Origin: JAIVJG01 sp964236735
GTDB lineage: Bacteria; Acidobacteriota; Blastocatellia; Pyrinomonadales; Pyrinomonadaceae
Assembly (NCBI GenBank): GCA_964236735.1
Contig: CAXSFM010000002.1
Span: 248,001-312,000 of the forward strand
Direction: 5' to 3'
DNA: 64,000 nucleotides
In this document: piece by piece, positions 1 through 7,193 of the stretch
Layout: each line of letters begins with the position of its first letter
Position numbering within the stretch: the first letter of the stretch is position 1
Notes under the pieces: generated by a model
What the model saw: only the letters and a program-made list of their open reading frames with translations
Databases searched by the model: none
Told to the model about the DNA's origin: nothing
Translations under genes and position numbers: made by a program

Positions 1-1
1 G

Positions 2-715
2 CCGACGCAGACCTGCAAGGGTCGGATGACGGAAGACTCGCTCGCCATCACGGACATCGAAGGCAAGCCGCTCAACGAGCGTCGCGCATCAAGCGAGTTG
101 GCGATGCACCTTTTGATTTATCGCGAGCGACCGGAAATCAAAGCCGTCTGCCACGCGCACCCGCCGCACGGTTCGGCTTTCGCCGTCGCGGGGCTGGCGA
201 TTGACCAGCCGATTTTGTCGGAAGTGATTTTAACTCTGGGCTGTGTGCCGCTCGCGGAGTACGGCACGCCTTCGACCGAAGAGTTGACGCGCGCGATGCT
301 CCCGCTCGTCAAACATCACAACGCGCTCTTGATGGCGAATCACGGCGCGGTGGCGTATGGCGCGGATGTGTGGCAGGCTTTCGACCGGCTCGAAACTCTG
401 GAGCACACGGCGAAGATCGCGATACTCGCGCGCGCACTCGGCGGCGCGCAGAATCTTTCGCCCGACGCGATTGAAAAACTCATCAACGTTCGAGAGCAGG
501 CCGGCTACCTGGACGAGCGCGCGCGTTGCCAGTCGTGCGGCTACCTGCACGAAACGCGCATCACTTGCCCGACGGGCGAGCGCGCGACGAATACAAACAG
601 CGGCGCGAAGAAGGCGGCGACGAACGGGGCGGGGAAGATTTCACTGACGCGCGAGGAATTGATAGAGTTACTTGGTCAGGCCACTAGATTGAACAGTCAA
701 AATGCTGGTGGATAA
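2..715 (+). CDS. Class II aldolase/adducin family protein, 5' truncated by the window edge; BMC-associated
   Basis: The open frame runs in from the left edge (codons from base 2), and an in-frame ATG at 26 falls inside the conserved domain, so the true start lies outside the window. Class II aldolases cleave sugar phosphates such as fuculose- or rhamnulose-1-phosphate with a divalent metal. Visible family marks are the SSE segment, the metal-binding HAH (residues 43-45 from the ATG at 26) and a later NHG histidine. After the catalytic fold come a four-Cys stretch (CQSC, later C), a Gly/Ala/Asn-rich linker and a final amphipathic helix beginning ISLTREELIELL. Linker plus terminal helix is the layout of a BMC encapsulation peptide. 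The gene precedes shell genes, so I infer a core enzyme of a fucose/rhamnose-type metabolosome; the substrate is not proven. Confidence 0.85.
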   Translation, partial: PTQTCKGRMTEDSLAITDIEGKPLNERRASSELAMHLLIYRERPEIKAVCHAHPPHGSAFAVAGLAIDQPILSEVILTLGCVPLAEYGTPSTEELTRAMLPLVKHHNALLMANHGAVAYGADVWQAFDRLETLEHTAKIAILARALGGAQNLSPDAIEKLINVREQAGYLDERARCQSCGYLHETRITCPTGERATNTNSGAKKAATNGAGKISLTREELIELLGQATRLNSQNAGG

Positions 716-744
716 GTTGGCTGTAGATTGTTAGAGCATTGCTC

Positions 745-993
745 ATGTCTGATACGATTTTCGGTCTTATCGTCCTGGTCGCGCTGAACGTATGTCCCTG
801 GTATTTAGTTTCCAGCCAGAAGGCTCGGAGAAAGCTAGTCAGGTCTGCATGGTGGAACTCAAAAGCAACCGAGAAAGATATAGAGTCTGGCGAACCAATA
901 GTTTTAGGCGTAGCTCTCATCGCCGGAATGTTTTTTAGCATCATCTCTTTCGTGGCTGTTGTTGCCGCTCTGGTGAGGCTAACATCGCCTTAG
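745..993 (+). CDS. Small two-helix membrane protein inside the BMC operon
   Basis: 82 residues from ATG 745; a TTG two codons upstream is an alternative start. Two hydrophobic segments (about residues 4-22 and 51-77) flank a basic, polar middle, so it is probably an inner-membrane protein. I recognise no family. It lies between the aldolase and the BMC-H gene in the same orientation. Base and codon use is more AT-rich than in its neighbours (ATA, TTA and AGT codons), which suggests it arrived separately from the metabolosome genes. No convincing Shine-Dalgarno is seen. Confidence 0.5.
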   Translation: MSDTIFGLIVLVALNVCPWYLVSSQKARRKLVRSAWWNSKATEKDIESGEPIVLGVALIAGMFFSIISFVAVVAALVRLTSP

Positions 994-1043
994 ACAGTAT
1001 GTGTTGGATGCAGTTGCAGAAAATTTACTAAGGAGAATAGCGA

Positions 1044-1322
1044 ATGCCACAAGAAGCACTCGGCATGGTTGAAACGAAGGGTCTGGTCGCGATGATCGAA
1101 GCGGCGGACGCGATGGTCAAGGCGGCGAACGTCACGCTCGTCGGTTACGAAAAAATCGGCGCGGGGTTTGTGACCGCGATTGTGCGCGGCGACGTGGCGG
1201 CGGTCAAAGCCGCGACGGATGCGGGTGCGGCGGCGGCGCGTCGCGTCGGCGAACTCGTCAGCGTCCACGTCATCCCGCGCCCGCACGGCAGCGTGGACGA
1301 AGTACTCCCCATCGGCGAGTAA
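1044..1322 (+). CDS. BMC-H hexameric microcompartment shell protein (PduA/EutM/CcmK type)
   Basis: 92 residues, the normal length of a single-domain BMC shell protein. It opens with the family signature ALGMVETKGLVAMIEAADAM, followed by VTLVGYEKIGAG. The KIGAG loop corresponds to the pore loop of PduA-type hexamers (KIGSG). The domain ends with ARRVGELVSVHVIPRPH. Such proteins tile as hexamers to form the facets of the protein shell, and the pore passes small polar metabolites. The start is supported by a good Shine-Dalgarno, AAGGAG, 8 nt upstream. It stands between the aldolase and three vertex-protein genes. Confidence 0.97.
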   Translation: MPQEALGMVETKGLVAMIEAADAMVKAANVTLVGYEKIGAGFVTAIVRGDVAAVKAATDAGAAAARRVGELVSVHVIPRPHGSVDEVLPIGE

Positions 1323-1328
1323 AATACA

Positions 1329-1395
1329 GTGATAAGTGATAAGAGATGAGAAAGAAGGAAACGCGTTCTCTTAATCACTCATCACTCATCACTTC
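1329..1395. repeat. Heptad hairpin E1 (GTGATAA/GTGATGA word)
   Basis: The left arm starts at 1329 with GTGATAA GTGATAA GAGATGA. The right arm at 1373-1395 reads as the complement with a few A-C mismatches. A loop beginning AAAGAAGG lies between. The element fills the space between the BMC-H stop (1322) and the BMC-P start (1399), ending 3 nt before the ATG, so no Shine-Dalgarno is present for the downstream gene. Confidence 0.75.
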
Positions 1396-1398
1396 TTT

Positions 1399-1671
1399 AT
1401 GATTATCGCGCGCATACTCGGCACGGTCGTCTCGACGCAGAAGGACGAGCGTTTGAAGGGCACGAAGCTGTTGCTCGTCCGTCCGCTCAATCTCGATGGG
1501 ACGGAAGGCAGCGGCTACGTCGTCGCCGTTGACACGGTCGGCGCGGGCTATCACGAGCGCGTGCTCGTCGTCGCCGGCTCCAGCGCGCGTCTCGCCGAAG
1601 GGATGAAGGATAAACCCATTGACGCCGCCATCGTCGGCATCATTGATACGGTGGATTTGGTGAATGATTGA
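1399..1671 (+). CDS. BMC-P pentameric vertex protein 1 (EutN/CcmL family)
   Basis: 90 residues, typical for EutN/CcmL proteins that form pentamers closing the corners of a microcompartment shell. Family marks are the opening MIIARILGTVVSTQK, then KLLLVRPL, the AVDTVGAGYHERVLVVAGSSAR segment and the closing IVGIIDTVDL. It is the first of three consecutive paralogues, an arrangement known from Planctomycete-type and related metabolosomes. There is no Shine-Dalgarno; the start follows heptad hairpin E1 directly, and the ATG is chosen because it begins the conserved first strand. Confidence 0.95.
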   Translation: MIIARILGTVVSTQKDERLKGTKLLLVRPLNLDGTEGSGYVVAVDTVGAGYHERVLVVAGSSARLAEGMKDKPIDAAIVGIIDTVDLVND

Positions 1672-1673
1672 AA

Positions 1674-1754
1674 GCGTTCAGCGTTCAGCGTTCAGCAGTC
1701 AGCAAGAAAGGCTGTTCCGCTCTGGCTGATTGCTGACTGCTGAACGCTGAATGC
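1674..1754. repeat. Heptad hairpin E2 (GCGTTCA/GCAGTCA word)
   Basis: Tandem words GCGTTCA x3, GCAGTCA and GCAAGAA form the left arm. Arms 1681-1703 and 1732-1754 pair at 22 of 23 positions with the last a G-T pair. Four T residues separate the right arm from the ATG at 1759, which looks like a hairpin plus U-tract ending at a start codon. The element begins 2 nt after the preceding stop codon. Confidence 0.85.
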
Positions 1755-1758
1755 TTTT

Positions 1759-2046
1759 ATGCAACTTGCGCGTGTCATCGGGACGGTCGTGGCGACGGTG
1801 AAGAACGATTCGCTGGAGGGTCGGAAGCTGCTCGTCGTGCAATCACTTAACTCGGACTTGCGTCCGCAGGGCACGCCGCTCGTTGCGCTCGATGCGATTG
1901 GCGCGGGCGTCGGCGAACTCGTCGTCTGGTGTCGCGGCAAAGAGGCGAGCTTTCCTTTCAGGCGCGAGAACACGGCGACCGATTGCACGATTATCGCCAT
2001 CGTTGACTCGGACAGCCATGTCACGAAGGGAACGAAGCGGAGATGA
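1759..2046 (+). CDS. BMC-P pentameric vertex protein 2 (EutN/CcmL family)
   Basis: 95 residues. The EutN/CcmL fold is clear from MQLARVIGTVVATVKN, LVALDAIGAGVGELVVWCRG and IIAIVDSDS. Compared with its two neighbours the loop after the second strand is longer (KEASFPFRRENTATD) and the C-terminus is basic (TKGTKRR), so it may occupy a different vertex or contact cargo; that is inference. Its last four bases overlap the start of the next gene (ATGA at 2043-2046), pointing to translational coupling. No Shine-Dalgarno; E2 lies directly upstream. Confidence 0.93.
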   Translation: MQLARVIGTVVATVKNDSLEGRKLLVVQSLNSDLRPQGTPLVALDAIGAGVGELVVWCRGKEASFPFRRENTATDCTIIAIVDSDSHVTKGTKRR

Positions 2047-2333
2047 TTCTGGCGCGCGTGTTGGGCAACGTCGTGGCGACGCAGAAGAACGTGCGTTATC
2101 AAAATGCGCGCGTGATGTTGTGCCAGCCCGTCACGCCCGGCGGCGAAGAATACGGCGCGACGCTGATCGCGCTCGACTCTGTGGATGCGGGCGTCGGCGA
2201 CACGGTGCTCGTCGTGCAGGAAGGTTGGGGCGCTTCGACGGCGGCGACCGGCGAGCAGGGCGCGGCGATTGACTCCGCGATCATCGGCGTCGTGAATTAC
2301 GTGGAGTTACTCGCAGACGAGGTCAAAGGATAG
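2043..2333 (+). CDS. BMC-P pentameric vertex protein 3 (EutN/CcmL family)
   Basis: 96 residues. The signature begins MILARVLGNVVATQK and continues with LIALDSVDAGVGDTVLVVQEG, then IIGVVNYVELL. The Gly/Ala-rich loop (GWGASTAATGEQG) is the usual variable loop of the family. Start and stop codons overlap with the preceding paralogue, so the two are probably made together. Three pentamer genes beside one hexamer gene suggest that further hexamer and enzyme genes lie upstream, outside the window. Confidence 0.94.
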   Translation: MILARVLGNVVATQKNVRYQNARVMLCQPVTPGGEEYGATLIALDSVDAGVGDTVLVVQEGWGASTAATGEQGAAIDSAIIGVVNYVELLADEVKG

Positions 2334-2339
2334 ACGCGG

Positions 2340-2834
2340 ATGAGCAGTAGTAGCGAGCAAGATCACATTCGTTCTGTGGCTGAACGCATCGCGCGCCGAC
2401 TCTCCGGCGCGTCAGAGCAGCGCGGCGCGACGGATGGCACACGGAACGGCGTGGAAGAGAAGGAAGTCGCAGCCTTGCGCGCCAAGCTATCGGACGTGCA
2501 GCGTCGGCTCGCGCACGTCGAGTCGCATCTGAAGAACGGCGAACAGCGCGAGCACGAATCGAACGACGCTCCGATTTTTAATCAAGCACGTGCGAGTGCC
2601 GCGTCAGATGAAAACGAAGCGCGACTATCGAACGTGACCGTGACGCGCTCGCCCTGGTTAAGCGGCACATACGTTCCGGCCACCGCCGCGCATCCGAGCG
2701 ATGAAAAATTCGCGGGTATCGGCGAGGCTGTCTCCGAGCTGGTTGATTATTTCGAGAGCGAAAAGACCTGCACGATGGAGCCGGGTAACAAGCCCTGCGA
2801 TCACTGCGCGATGTGCAGCACGCGCGGCTTCTGA
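2340..2834 (+). CDS. Unrecognised BMC-operon protein: cargo-like N-terminal helix, coiled coil and C-terminal Cys cluster
   Basis: 164 residues starting 6 nt after the third vertex gene, so very likely the last gene of the metabolosome operon. Residues 8-22 (DHIRSVAERIARRLSG) form a short amphipathic helix like the encapsulation peptides on BMC cargo. Residues 40-70 (EKEVAALRAKLSDVQRRL) look like a coiled coil. A polar linker follows. The last 40 residues hold an acidic helix (AVSELVDYF) and the end KPCDHCAMCSTRGF, with three Cys spaced CxxCxxC plus one Cys upstream, which could bind a metal or Fe-S cluster. I know no named family; a shell-targeted adaptor or redox protein is a guess. Confidence 0.8.
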   Translation: MSSSSEQDHIRSVAERIARRLSGASEQRGATDGTRNGVEEKEVAALRAKLSDVQRRLAHVESHLKNGEQREHESNDAPIFNQARASAASDENEARLSNVTVTRSPWLSGTYVPATAAHPSDEKFAGIGEAVSELVDYFESEKTCTMEPGNKPCDHCAMCSTRGF

Positions 2835-2880
2835 AACGAGCGCCGTCTTCGACGCGCATTCACATCACATCACATCGAAA

Positions 2881-2921
2881 GCAGAGATGCCGCGCTAATA
2901 AAGTTAGCGCGGCATCTCTGC
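2881..2921. terminator. Bidirectional hairpin terminator between BMC operon and lemA
   Basis: Perfect 18-bp stem (2881-2898 with 2904-2921) and a 5-nt loop TAAAG. It lies between the convergent ends of the BMC operon (2834) and lemA (2985). The flanks are AT-rich (AAA before, ATTT after), so it could stop transcription from both sides. Confidence 0.75.
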
Positions 2922-2984
2922 ATTTGTTGAGCATTGCTCGCCGAGTCTCAAAGCGATTTGACGGCGAGAGTTTCGCGAAACATT

Positions 2985-3623
2985 TTAACGGGTGGGTGCG
3001 CCGCCCGCATTTCTTCGCAGTGATTCCGAGTTGATCGTCGGCGCTTGCCGCGCGCTTGCGTCCGCCTGGAAGAGCGGCTCTTCCTTGAAGCCGTAAATTT
3101 TCGCCGCGATGACCATCGGGAACTGCGCGCGCGAAGTGTTGTAATCCTGCACCGCCCCGTTGTAATCGTTGCGCGCCGTGCCGATGCGATTCTCCGTCCC
3201 TTCGAGCGAGTCCTGGAATTTTATAAAGCTCTCGTTCGATTTTAGATTCGGGTAATTCTCGGTCAGCGAGAGAAGCCGCCCGATAGTGCCGCCGAAACTG
3301 TTATTGGCGGCAATGACCGCCTCTTTTTGTTCCGGCGACTTGTCACCATTCTCGCCCTGCGGCTGCGCGCTCGTCGCGTTCAAGAGTTGTGAGCGCGCCG
3401 CTGCGATCTGGCCGAACACTTCCTGCTCCTGCACGCCTGCGGCCTTCGCCGCCTCGAAGAGATTGGGAATCAAATCAGCGCGACGCTGGAGTTGAGTTTC
3501 GATGCCTGCCCACTTCGCCTTCACGTTTTGTTGTTTCACCGTCAGCGAGTTGTAGCCGCACCCACTGGCTGAAACTGTGACGAGAGCGACGAGAGCCAGC
3601 AGCAACATTCTTTTCTTGTTCAT
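2985..3623 (-). CDS. lemA: LemA family lipoprotein
   Basis: 212 residues. Start at 3623 is chosen because a GGAG-type Shine-Dalgarno lies just upstream and the signal peptide follows at once; a longer frame to 3698 would add a polar leader. The signal peptide ends in SASGC, a lipobox, so the protein is probably a lipoprotein. The LemA core shows the conserved opening LTVKQQNVKAKWAGIETQLQRRADLIPNL in part and later NDYNGAVQDYN and FPMVIAAKIYGF. LemA proteins are membrane-associated with largely unknown function and often occur beside TPM-domain proteins, as here. Confidence 0.92.
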   Translation of the reverse strand: MNKKRMLLLALVALVTVSASGCGYNSLTVKQQNVKAKWAGIETQLQRRADLIPNLFEAAKAAGVQEQEVFGQIAAARSQLLNATSAQPQGENGDKSPEQKEAVIAANNSFGGTIGRLLSLTENYPNLKSNESFIKFQDSLEGTENRIGTARNDYNGAVQDYNTSRAQFPMVIAAKIYGFKEEPLFQADASARQAPTINSESLRRNAGGAPTR

Positions 3624-3687
3624 TACTATCCTCCTGATGCAAGGGGCGACTTCTGCGATGCGCCCGCCATTCTTTCTGAAAAATTCG

Positions 3688-4431
3688 TTAAACCTCACCA
3701 GCCACTTCCAAACGATCTACGGCTTCGATGACGCGCTCGATTTGCGTGAGATACGAAGCGAACAACTCGTGCGCTTCACGCTCATCAATCACACGGCCAT
3801 CGTTAAATTCACGCAACGCGAAGATACGCTCGAACGTCGCGCCGTCGAGCGACAGTTGTTTGACAATCGCCGCCACGATCTCGCGTTTGAGCACGGGCGG
3901 TTGCGCGCCATTCAACATCAGCACGGGTGCAAAGAGCGTGGCGAAACTCGTCAGTGAGTCGCTCATCAACTCTTGCAATCTCTCAGCCGAGGCTGACGCC
4001 GGAATGTAGAGGCGTCGCAGTTGAATCAACTTGCTACGCAACTCGTACTCCGTCTGGTGTCGCAAATTTTCATTCGAGATGTGAATCGTCTCGAACGGGT
4101 CTCTGCCGTGCAGCACGCGACGCGCGCGTCTCATCTGCTGAAACTCGATGGGAAACACATCCGCCGCATCGTTCAATTCCGCGAACGTGAAATACACGGG
4201 CAGAGGATGTCCCAGACGTTGCCACTCGCGCATCGGAGCCTGCGCCTGTCGCAAATCTTCCGGCGTGATGCGATGCAAAGCGATGAGCAAATTGTAGTCC
4301 GAATGCAACTCGATGTGATCGCCCGCCGCCGCCGAGCCGTAGAGCACGACCGACGCCAGATTCTCGCCGTGTGTCGCACGCAGATCACCGATCAGATGAT
4401 TGAATGCGTCCTGCGCTACTTTGTTAGCCAT
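3688..4431 (-). CDS. Nucleotidyltransferase-fold protein (MNT/Pol-beta superfamily)
   Basis: 247 residues. The N-terminal 40 residues carry the motif VVLYGSAAAGDHIELHSDYNLL, close to the GS-x-DxD pattern of Pol-beta-type nucleotidyltransferases. The second metal-binding Asp is replaced by Asn (SDYN rather than SDxD), so transferase activity is doubtful. The remainder is alpha-helical, as in proteins that pair this fold with a helical partner domain. It sits between the TPM gene and lemA on the same strand. A role in signalling or in modifying a partner is possible, but I cannot name a substrate. Confidence 0.75.
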   Translation of the reverse strand: MANKVAQDAFNHLIGDLRATHGENLASVVLYGSAAAGDHIELHSDYNLLIALHRITPEDLRQAQAPMREWQRLGHPLPVYFTFAELNDAADVFPIEFQQMRRARRVLHGRDPFETIHISNENLRHQTEYELRSKLIQLRRLYIPASASAERLQELMSDSLTSFATLFAPVLMLNGAQPPVLKREIVAAIVKQLSLDGATFERIFALREFNDGRVIDEREAHELFASYLTQIERVIEAVDRLEVAGEV

Positions 4432-4449
4432 CAGTCTCCACCAAACTTA

Positions 4450-4522
4450 AATGATGAGTGATGAATGCGGCAGTGATGAATTGAAAACCGGCTATCTTTC
4501 ATTACTCACCCTTCATTCATCG
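4450..4522. repeat. Degenerate heptad hairpin E3 (AATGATG word)
   Basis: Left part 4450-4483 contains ATGATGA GTGATGA ATGCGG and AGTGATGAATT. The right part CATTACTCACCCTTCATTC at 4500-4520 is only a weak complement. It fills the gap between the stop of the TPM gene (4529) and the start of the nucleotidyltransferase gene (4431). It looks like a decayed copy of the E4/E13 type. Confidence 0.5.
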
Positions 4523-4528
4523 TCTGCC

Positions 4529-5416
4529 TTACCAGCTTCCGCCCGCACCGCCGCCCCCGAAATCTCCGCCGCCGCCGAATCCTCCGAAGCCACCACCCCC
4601 ACCGCCGCCCCAGCCAGAGCCGCCGCCACCACCGCCCCAACTGCTGCCTCCACCGCCGCGCCCACCGCTAAAAAGATTCGCCAATAGTAGCGCATTCAAA
4701 CATCCGCCGCCGCCACCGCCGCCTCCACGCTTTCCCCTCGACATCATTGAAAACAGAATAATCAAGACGAATGCAATCAGACAAAGAGTGCCCATACTTA
4801 AACCTTGTGTTTCACTTGTGCGCCCACTCGAACGAGAATCAACGGTGCCGCGATAAGCGTAGCTCTGGTCAATGCCTTCGATGCTGAAGTTGCGCTTCGT
4901 CGCCAGCGTCGCGACGATGGTCTGGACATAGTCCGAGATGCCCTGACTGTAATTGCCTTGTTGAAACGGCGCGCGCAGGCGTTGTCGCCCGATCTCGCCG
5001 ACGAGTCCGTCCGGCAAGTCACCTTCCAGATGACGGCTGACCTGCGTCCAATACTTTCGATCATTAACCGCAACGACGAACAGCAGCCCGTTCTTCTCGC
5101 CTTCTTTCGAGCCGATGCCCCAGCCACGCGCCATCGCCAGCGTGTAATCGAAGATGGTCGTGTCGCCCGTCGTCGGCACGGTCACGACCGCAAACTCAAT
5201 ATCGGCGCGCTCCTTCAGCCGGTTGAGAATCGTCGCCAGACGCTCCTTCGTTCCCGCGTCGAGGACGTTCGCATTGTCACTAACATATTTATAAAAGCCC
5301 GTGGGTTGTGGCAGCGGCGCTGCCGGTTGAGATTGCGCGCGGGTTGTGGCGGCACATGCGAGTAAACACAGGAGCGCAAAAAATGTGACGGGGAAAATTG
5401 AGCGTCGGGTCTGCAT
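4529..5416 (-). CDS. TPM-domain membrane protein (YgcG family) with glycine-rich tail
   Basis: 295 residues: signal peptide (about 1-27), TPM domain (about 40-170, with VSDNANVLDAGTKERL and LLFVVAVNDRKYWTQVSR), a transmembrane helix (about 210-228) and a long Gly/Ser/Trp-rich C-terminus. This order is that of YgcG-type proteins, in which the TPM domain faces outside the membrane. TPM domains occur in photosystem II repair (TLP18.3) and beside LemA in bacteria, which fits the lemA gene two genes downstream. The exact role is unknown. Confidence 0.9.
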   Translation of the reverse strand: MQTRRSIFPVTFFALLCLLACAATTRAQSQPAAPLPQPTGFYKYVSDNANVLDAGTKERLATILNRLKERADIEFAVVTVPTTGDTTIFDYTLAMARGWGIGSKEGEKNGLLFVVAVNDRKYWTQVSRHLEGDLPDGLVGEIGRQRLRAPFQQGNYSQGISDYVQTIVATLATKRNFSIEGIDQSYAYRGTVDSRSSGRTSETQGLSMGTLCLIAFVLIILFSMMSRGKRGGGGGGGGCLNALLLANLFSGGRGGGGSSWGGGGGGSGWGGGGGGGFGGFGGGGDFGGGGAGGSW

Positions 5417-5510
5417 TGATAAGCTGATGATACCAGCAAGAGACTAAAAGAAAAATCTCAACGGATCAGCCTCTGTCGGTTTTAGATAACGATAATTGAA
5501 GTGTGCAAGT

Positions 5511-6302
5511 TCATCCTTCAATCAGCACATGCATCAAATAGAAAAGCGCGACGCCGACGAAGACGACCACTGACACGATAGGATTCTTTTCTTCCTGATG
5601 ATTAACTTCTGGAATCAGGTCGCTCGCCGCGACGTACAGCGTCACGCCTGCTGAAAAGGGCAACGCATACGCGACTGCTTCATGCACTCTTGCTTGCAGG
5701 AGTCCAACCGTCAGCGCTCCGACAAGCGTCGCCGCCCCAATCACCAGCGTCGCCAGGAACGCGCTGCGCGACGAGCGACCGGATGCCAGCATAATCGAGG
5801 CCGCCGTAAAACCTTCCGGCACTTTATGCAAAAGCACGGCGATAAAAACGAGCACGCCGACCTTGTGATCCACGCCGAAAGCCGCCGCGACGGAAGCTCC
5901 GTCGAAGAACGTGTGAATCGAGAGTCCCATGATGGCCGTGTAAGCCGCCGACGGGCGCACGACGGCTTCCGGGTGAGTCTCAGCCCCGAAATGAAAGTGC
6001 GGCGCAATCGTGTGTTCAAACAGATGTATCAAAAGATAACCGCCCAGCAACAGCGTCATCGCGCCCAGAATGCCTCTGCCCGTCTCTACGCCCGGCGTTG
6101 CTGGCTGTACCCACAACGTAACCACTTCCGGCACAATCTCGATAAAGATGGCCGCCAGCATAAAACCTGCGCCGAGAGCCACTAAGTACCTGAGAATGTG
6201 GATGTTACGAAGGTTGCTGCCAGCCCGTGAGAGCAAGAATCCGCCGAGGACATTACCCATCGCCACCAACCCGCCGAACAAGACAATATCGCCTGAAATC
6301 AT
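5511..6302 (-). CDS. ZIP family divalent metal transporter
   Basis: 263 residues with about eight hydrophobic segments. The two ZIP metal-binding signatures are visible: HTFFDG (about residue 129) in the fourth membrane helix and HKVPEG (about residue 159) in the fifth. The loop between helices 3 and 4 is rich in His (HLFEHTIAPHFHFGAETH), as usual for the family. ZIP proteins bring zinc, iron or other divalent cations into the cytoplasm; the preferred metal cannot be read from the sequence. It is transcribed away from the division cluster, with which it shares a 300-bp intergenic region. Confidence 0.93.
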   Translation of the reverse strand: MISGDIVLFGGLVAMGNVLGGFLLSRAGSNLRNIHILRYLVALGAGFMLAAIFIEIVPEVVTLWVQPATPGVETGRGILGAMTLLLGGYLLIHLFEHTIAPHFHFGAETHPEAVVRPSAAYTAIMGLSIHTFFDGASVAAAFGVDHKVGVLVFIAVLLHKVPEGFTAASIMLASGRSSRSAFLATLVIGAATLVGALTVGLLQARVHEAVAYALPFSAGVTLYVAASDLIPEVNHQEEKNPIVSVVVFVGVALFYLMHVLIEG

Positions 6303-6453
6303 CTGTAATCTACTTATCCCGCCGCGAAAATTAGGTGTCGAAAAGACTTAGCGCGTCACTATACAGGATGAAGTTACGCTTGGCTACGGCGGAGTTTAAG
6401 CGTAGTTGCACCATATCGTGCTTAAAATTATTGATTTAACAGTATTTTACCTC

Positions 6454-6483
6454 TTGACATGCTTAAGCAGTCGGGCGTACTAT
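6454..6483 (+). promoter_or_regulatory. Promoter of the division and cell-wall cluster
   Basis: Consensus -35 TTGACA (6454-6459), 18-nt spacer and -10 TACTAT (6478-6483), about 120 bp before mraZ. Three regularly spaced boxes follow directly. The rest of the 6303-6603 gap contains no gene; bases 6303-6450 show nothing I can name. Confidence 0.75.
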
Positions 6484-6492
6484 TCGCGGCAG

Positions 6493-6517
6493 GTGGTCAA
6501 AAGTGGTTGAAAGTGGG
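6493..6517 (+). promoter_or_regulatory. Three MraZ-type operator boxes
   Basis: GTGGT (6493), GTGGT (6503) and GTGGG (6513) lie at exactly 10-bp spacing just downstream of the promoter -10 box. MraZ of other bacteria binds directly repeated TGGG-type boxes at this spacing before its own operon and represses it. Since mraZ is the first gene here, autoregulation is likely. Confidence 0.75.
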
Positions 6518-6603
6518 CTACTCAGAGCATCTAGCCGGCAAAGCTTAGAGTGTTCCTTTAAGGTTTAAGCATCTTGCGCCACATCTAATTTGGCCGAACT
6601 CCT

Positions 6604-7044
6604 ATGCTCAGAGGAAATTACACGGCGCGCATAGACGAGAAGGGGCGCTTAAAAGTGCCGACCGCCTTCAGGCGCTATATAGAGGAGAAACACGGCGCGG
6701 AGTTTTACGTCACCAGCCTGACGGGTGAATGCGTCCGAATTTACCCTCTGCCCGAATGGGAGTCAATCGAGCAGCGTCTGGCGCTTCTGCCTTCGATGGA
6801 CCCGGCGCGGCGGAAGTTCCTCGATAGATCGAACTATTATGGACAGCAGGCGACTTTAGACGGGCAGGGACGCATTCTCGTTCATCCTCTGCTGCGGAAG
6901 GCGGCAGGCGTCATCGGTGATGTGGCAGTTCTCGGTTATTTGACATACCTGGAAGTTTGGGAGCTGGAGCGATTTGAGCGTCGTCTTCTCTCTGACCCTT
7001 ATGGAGAGGAAGACGAAGCGGCGATTGCGCGGCTCGGAATCTAA
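6604..7044 (+). CDS. mraZ: Transcriptional regulator MraZ
   Basis: 146 residues, the usual length, with two tandem SpoVT/AbrB-like halves: the first begins MLRGNYTARIDEKGRLKVP, the second has ATLDGQGRILVHPLLRKAAG. Both contain the D-x-G/Q-GR core used for DNA contact. MraZ forms rings that bind repeated boxes upstream of the division and cell-wall cluster; matching boxes are at 6493-6517. It is the first gene of a long co-oriented cluster that ends with ftsZ. Confidence 0.97.
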   Translation: MLRGNYTARIDEKGRLKVPTAFRRYIEEKHGAEFYVTSLTGECVRIYPLPEWESIEQRLALLPSMDPARRKFLDRSNYYGQQATLDGQGRILVHPLLRKAAGVIGDVAVLGYLTYLEVWELERFERRLLSDPYGEEDEAAIARLGI

Positions 7045-7193
7045 AGAGCAGCGACCTTGTGATGAGTGATGGCAATGAATATTGGCTTGATAGAGCAGTG
7101 CCTGATTCGTGCCGACTCATCGCGCAAGTTTGAGCGATTATTGCTCAACGCTTGGCATCGGTCACTGTTCGACGAGACCACGGGGCGGTGGTG

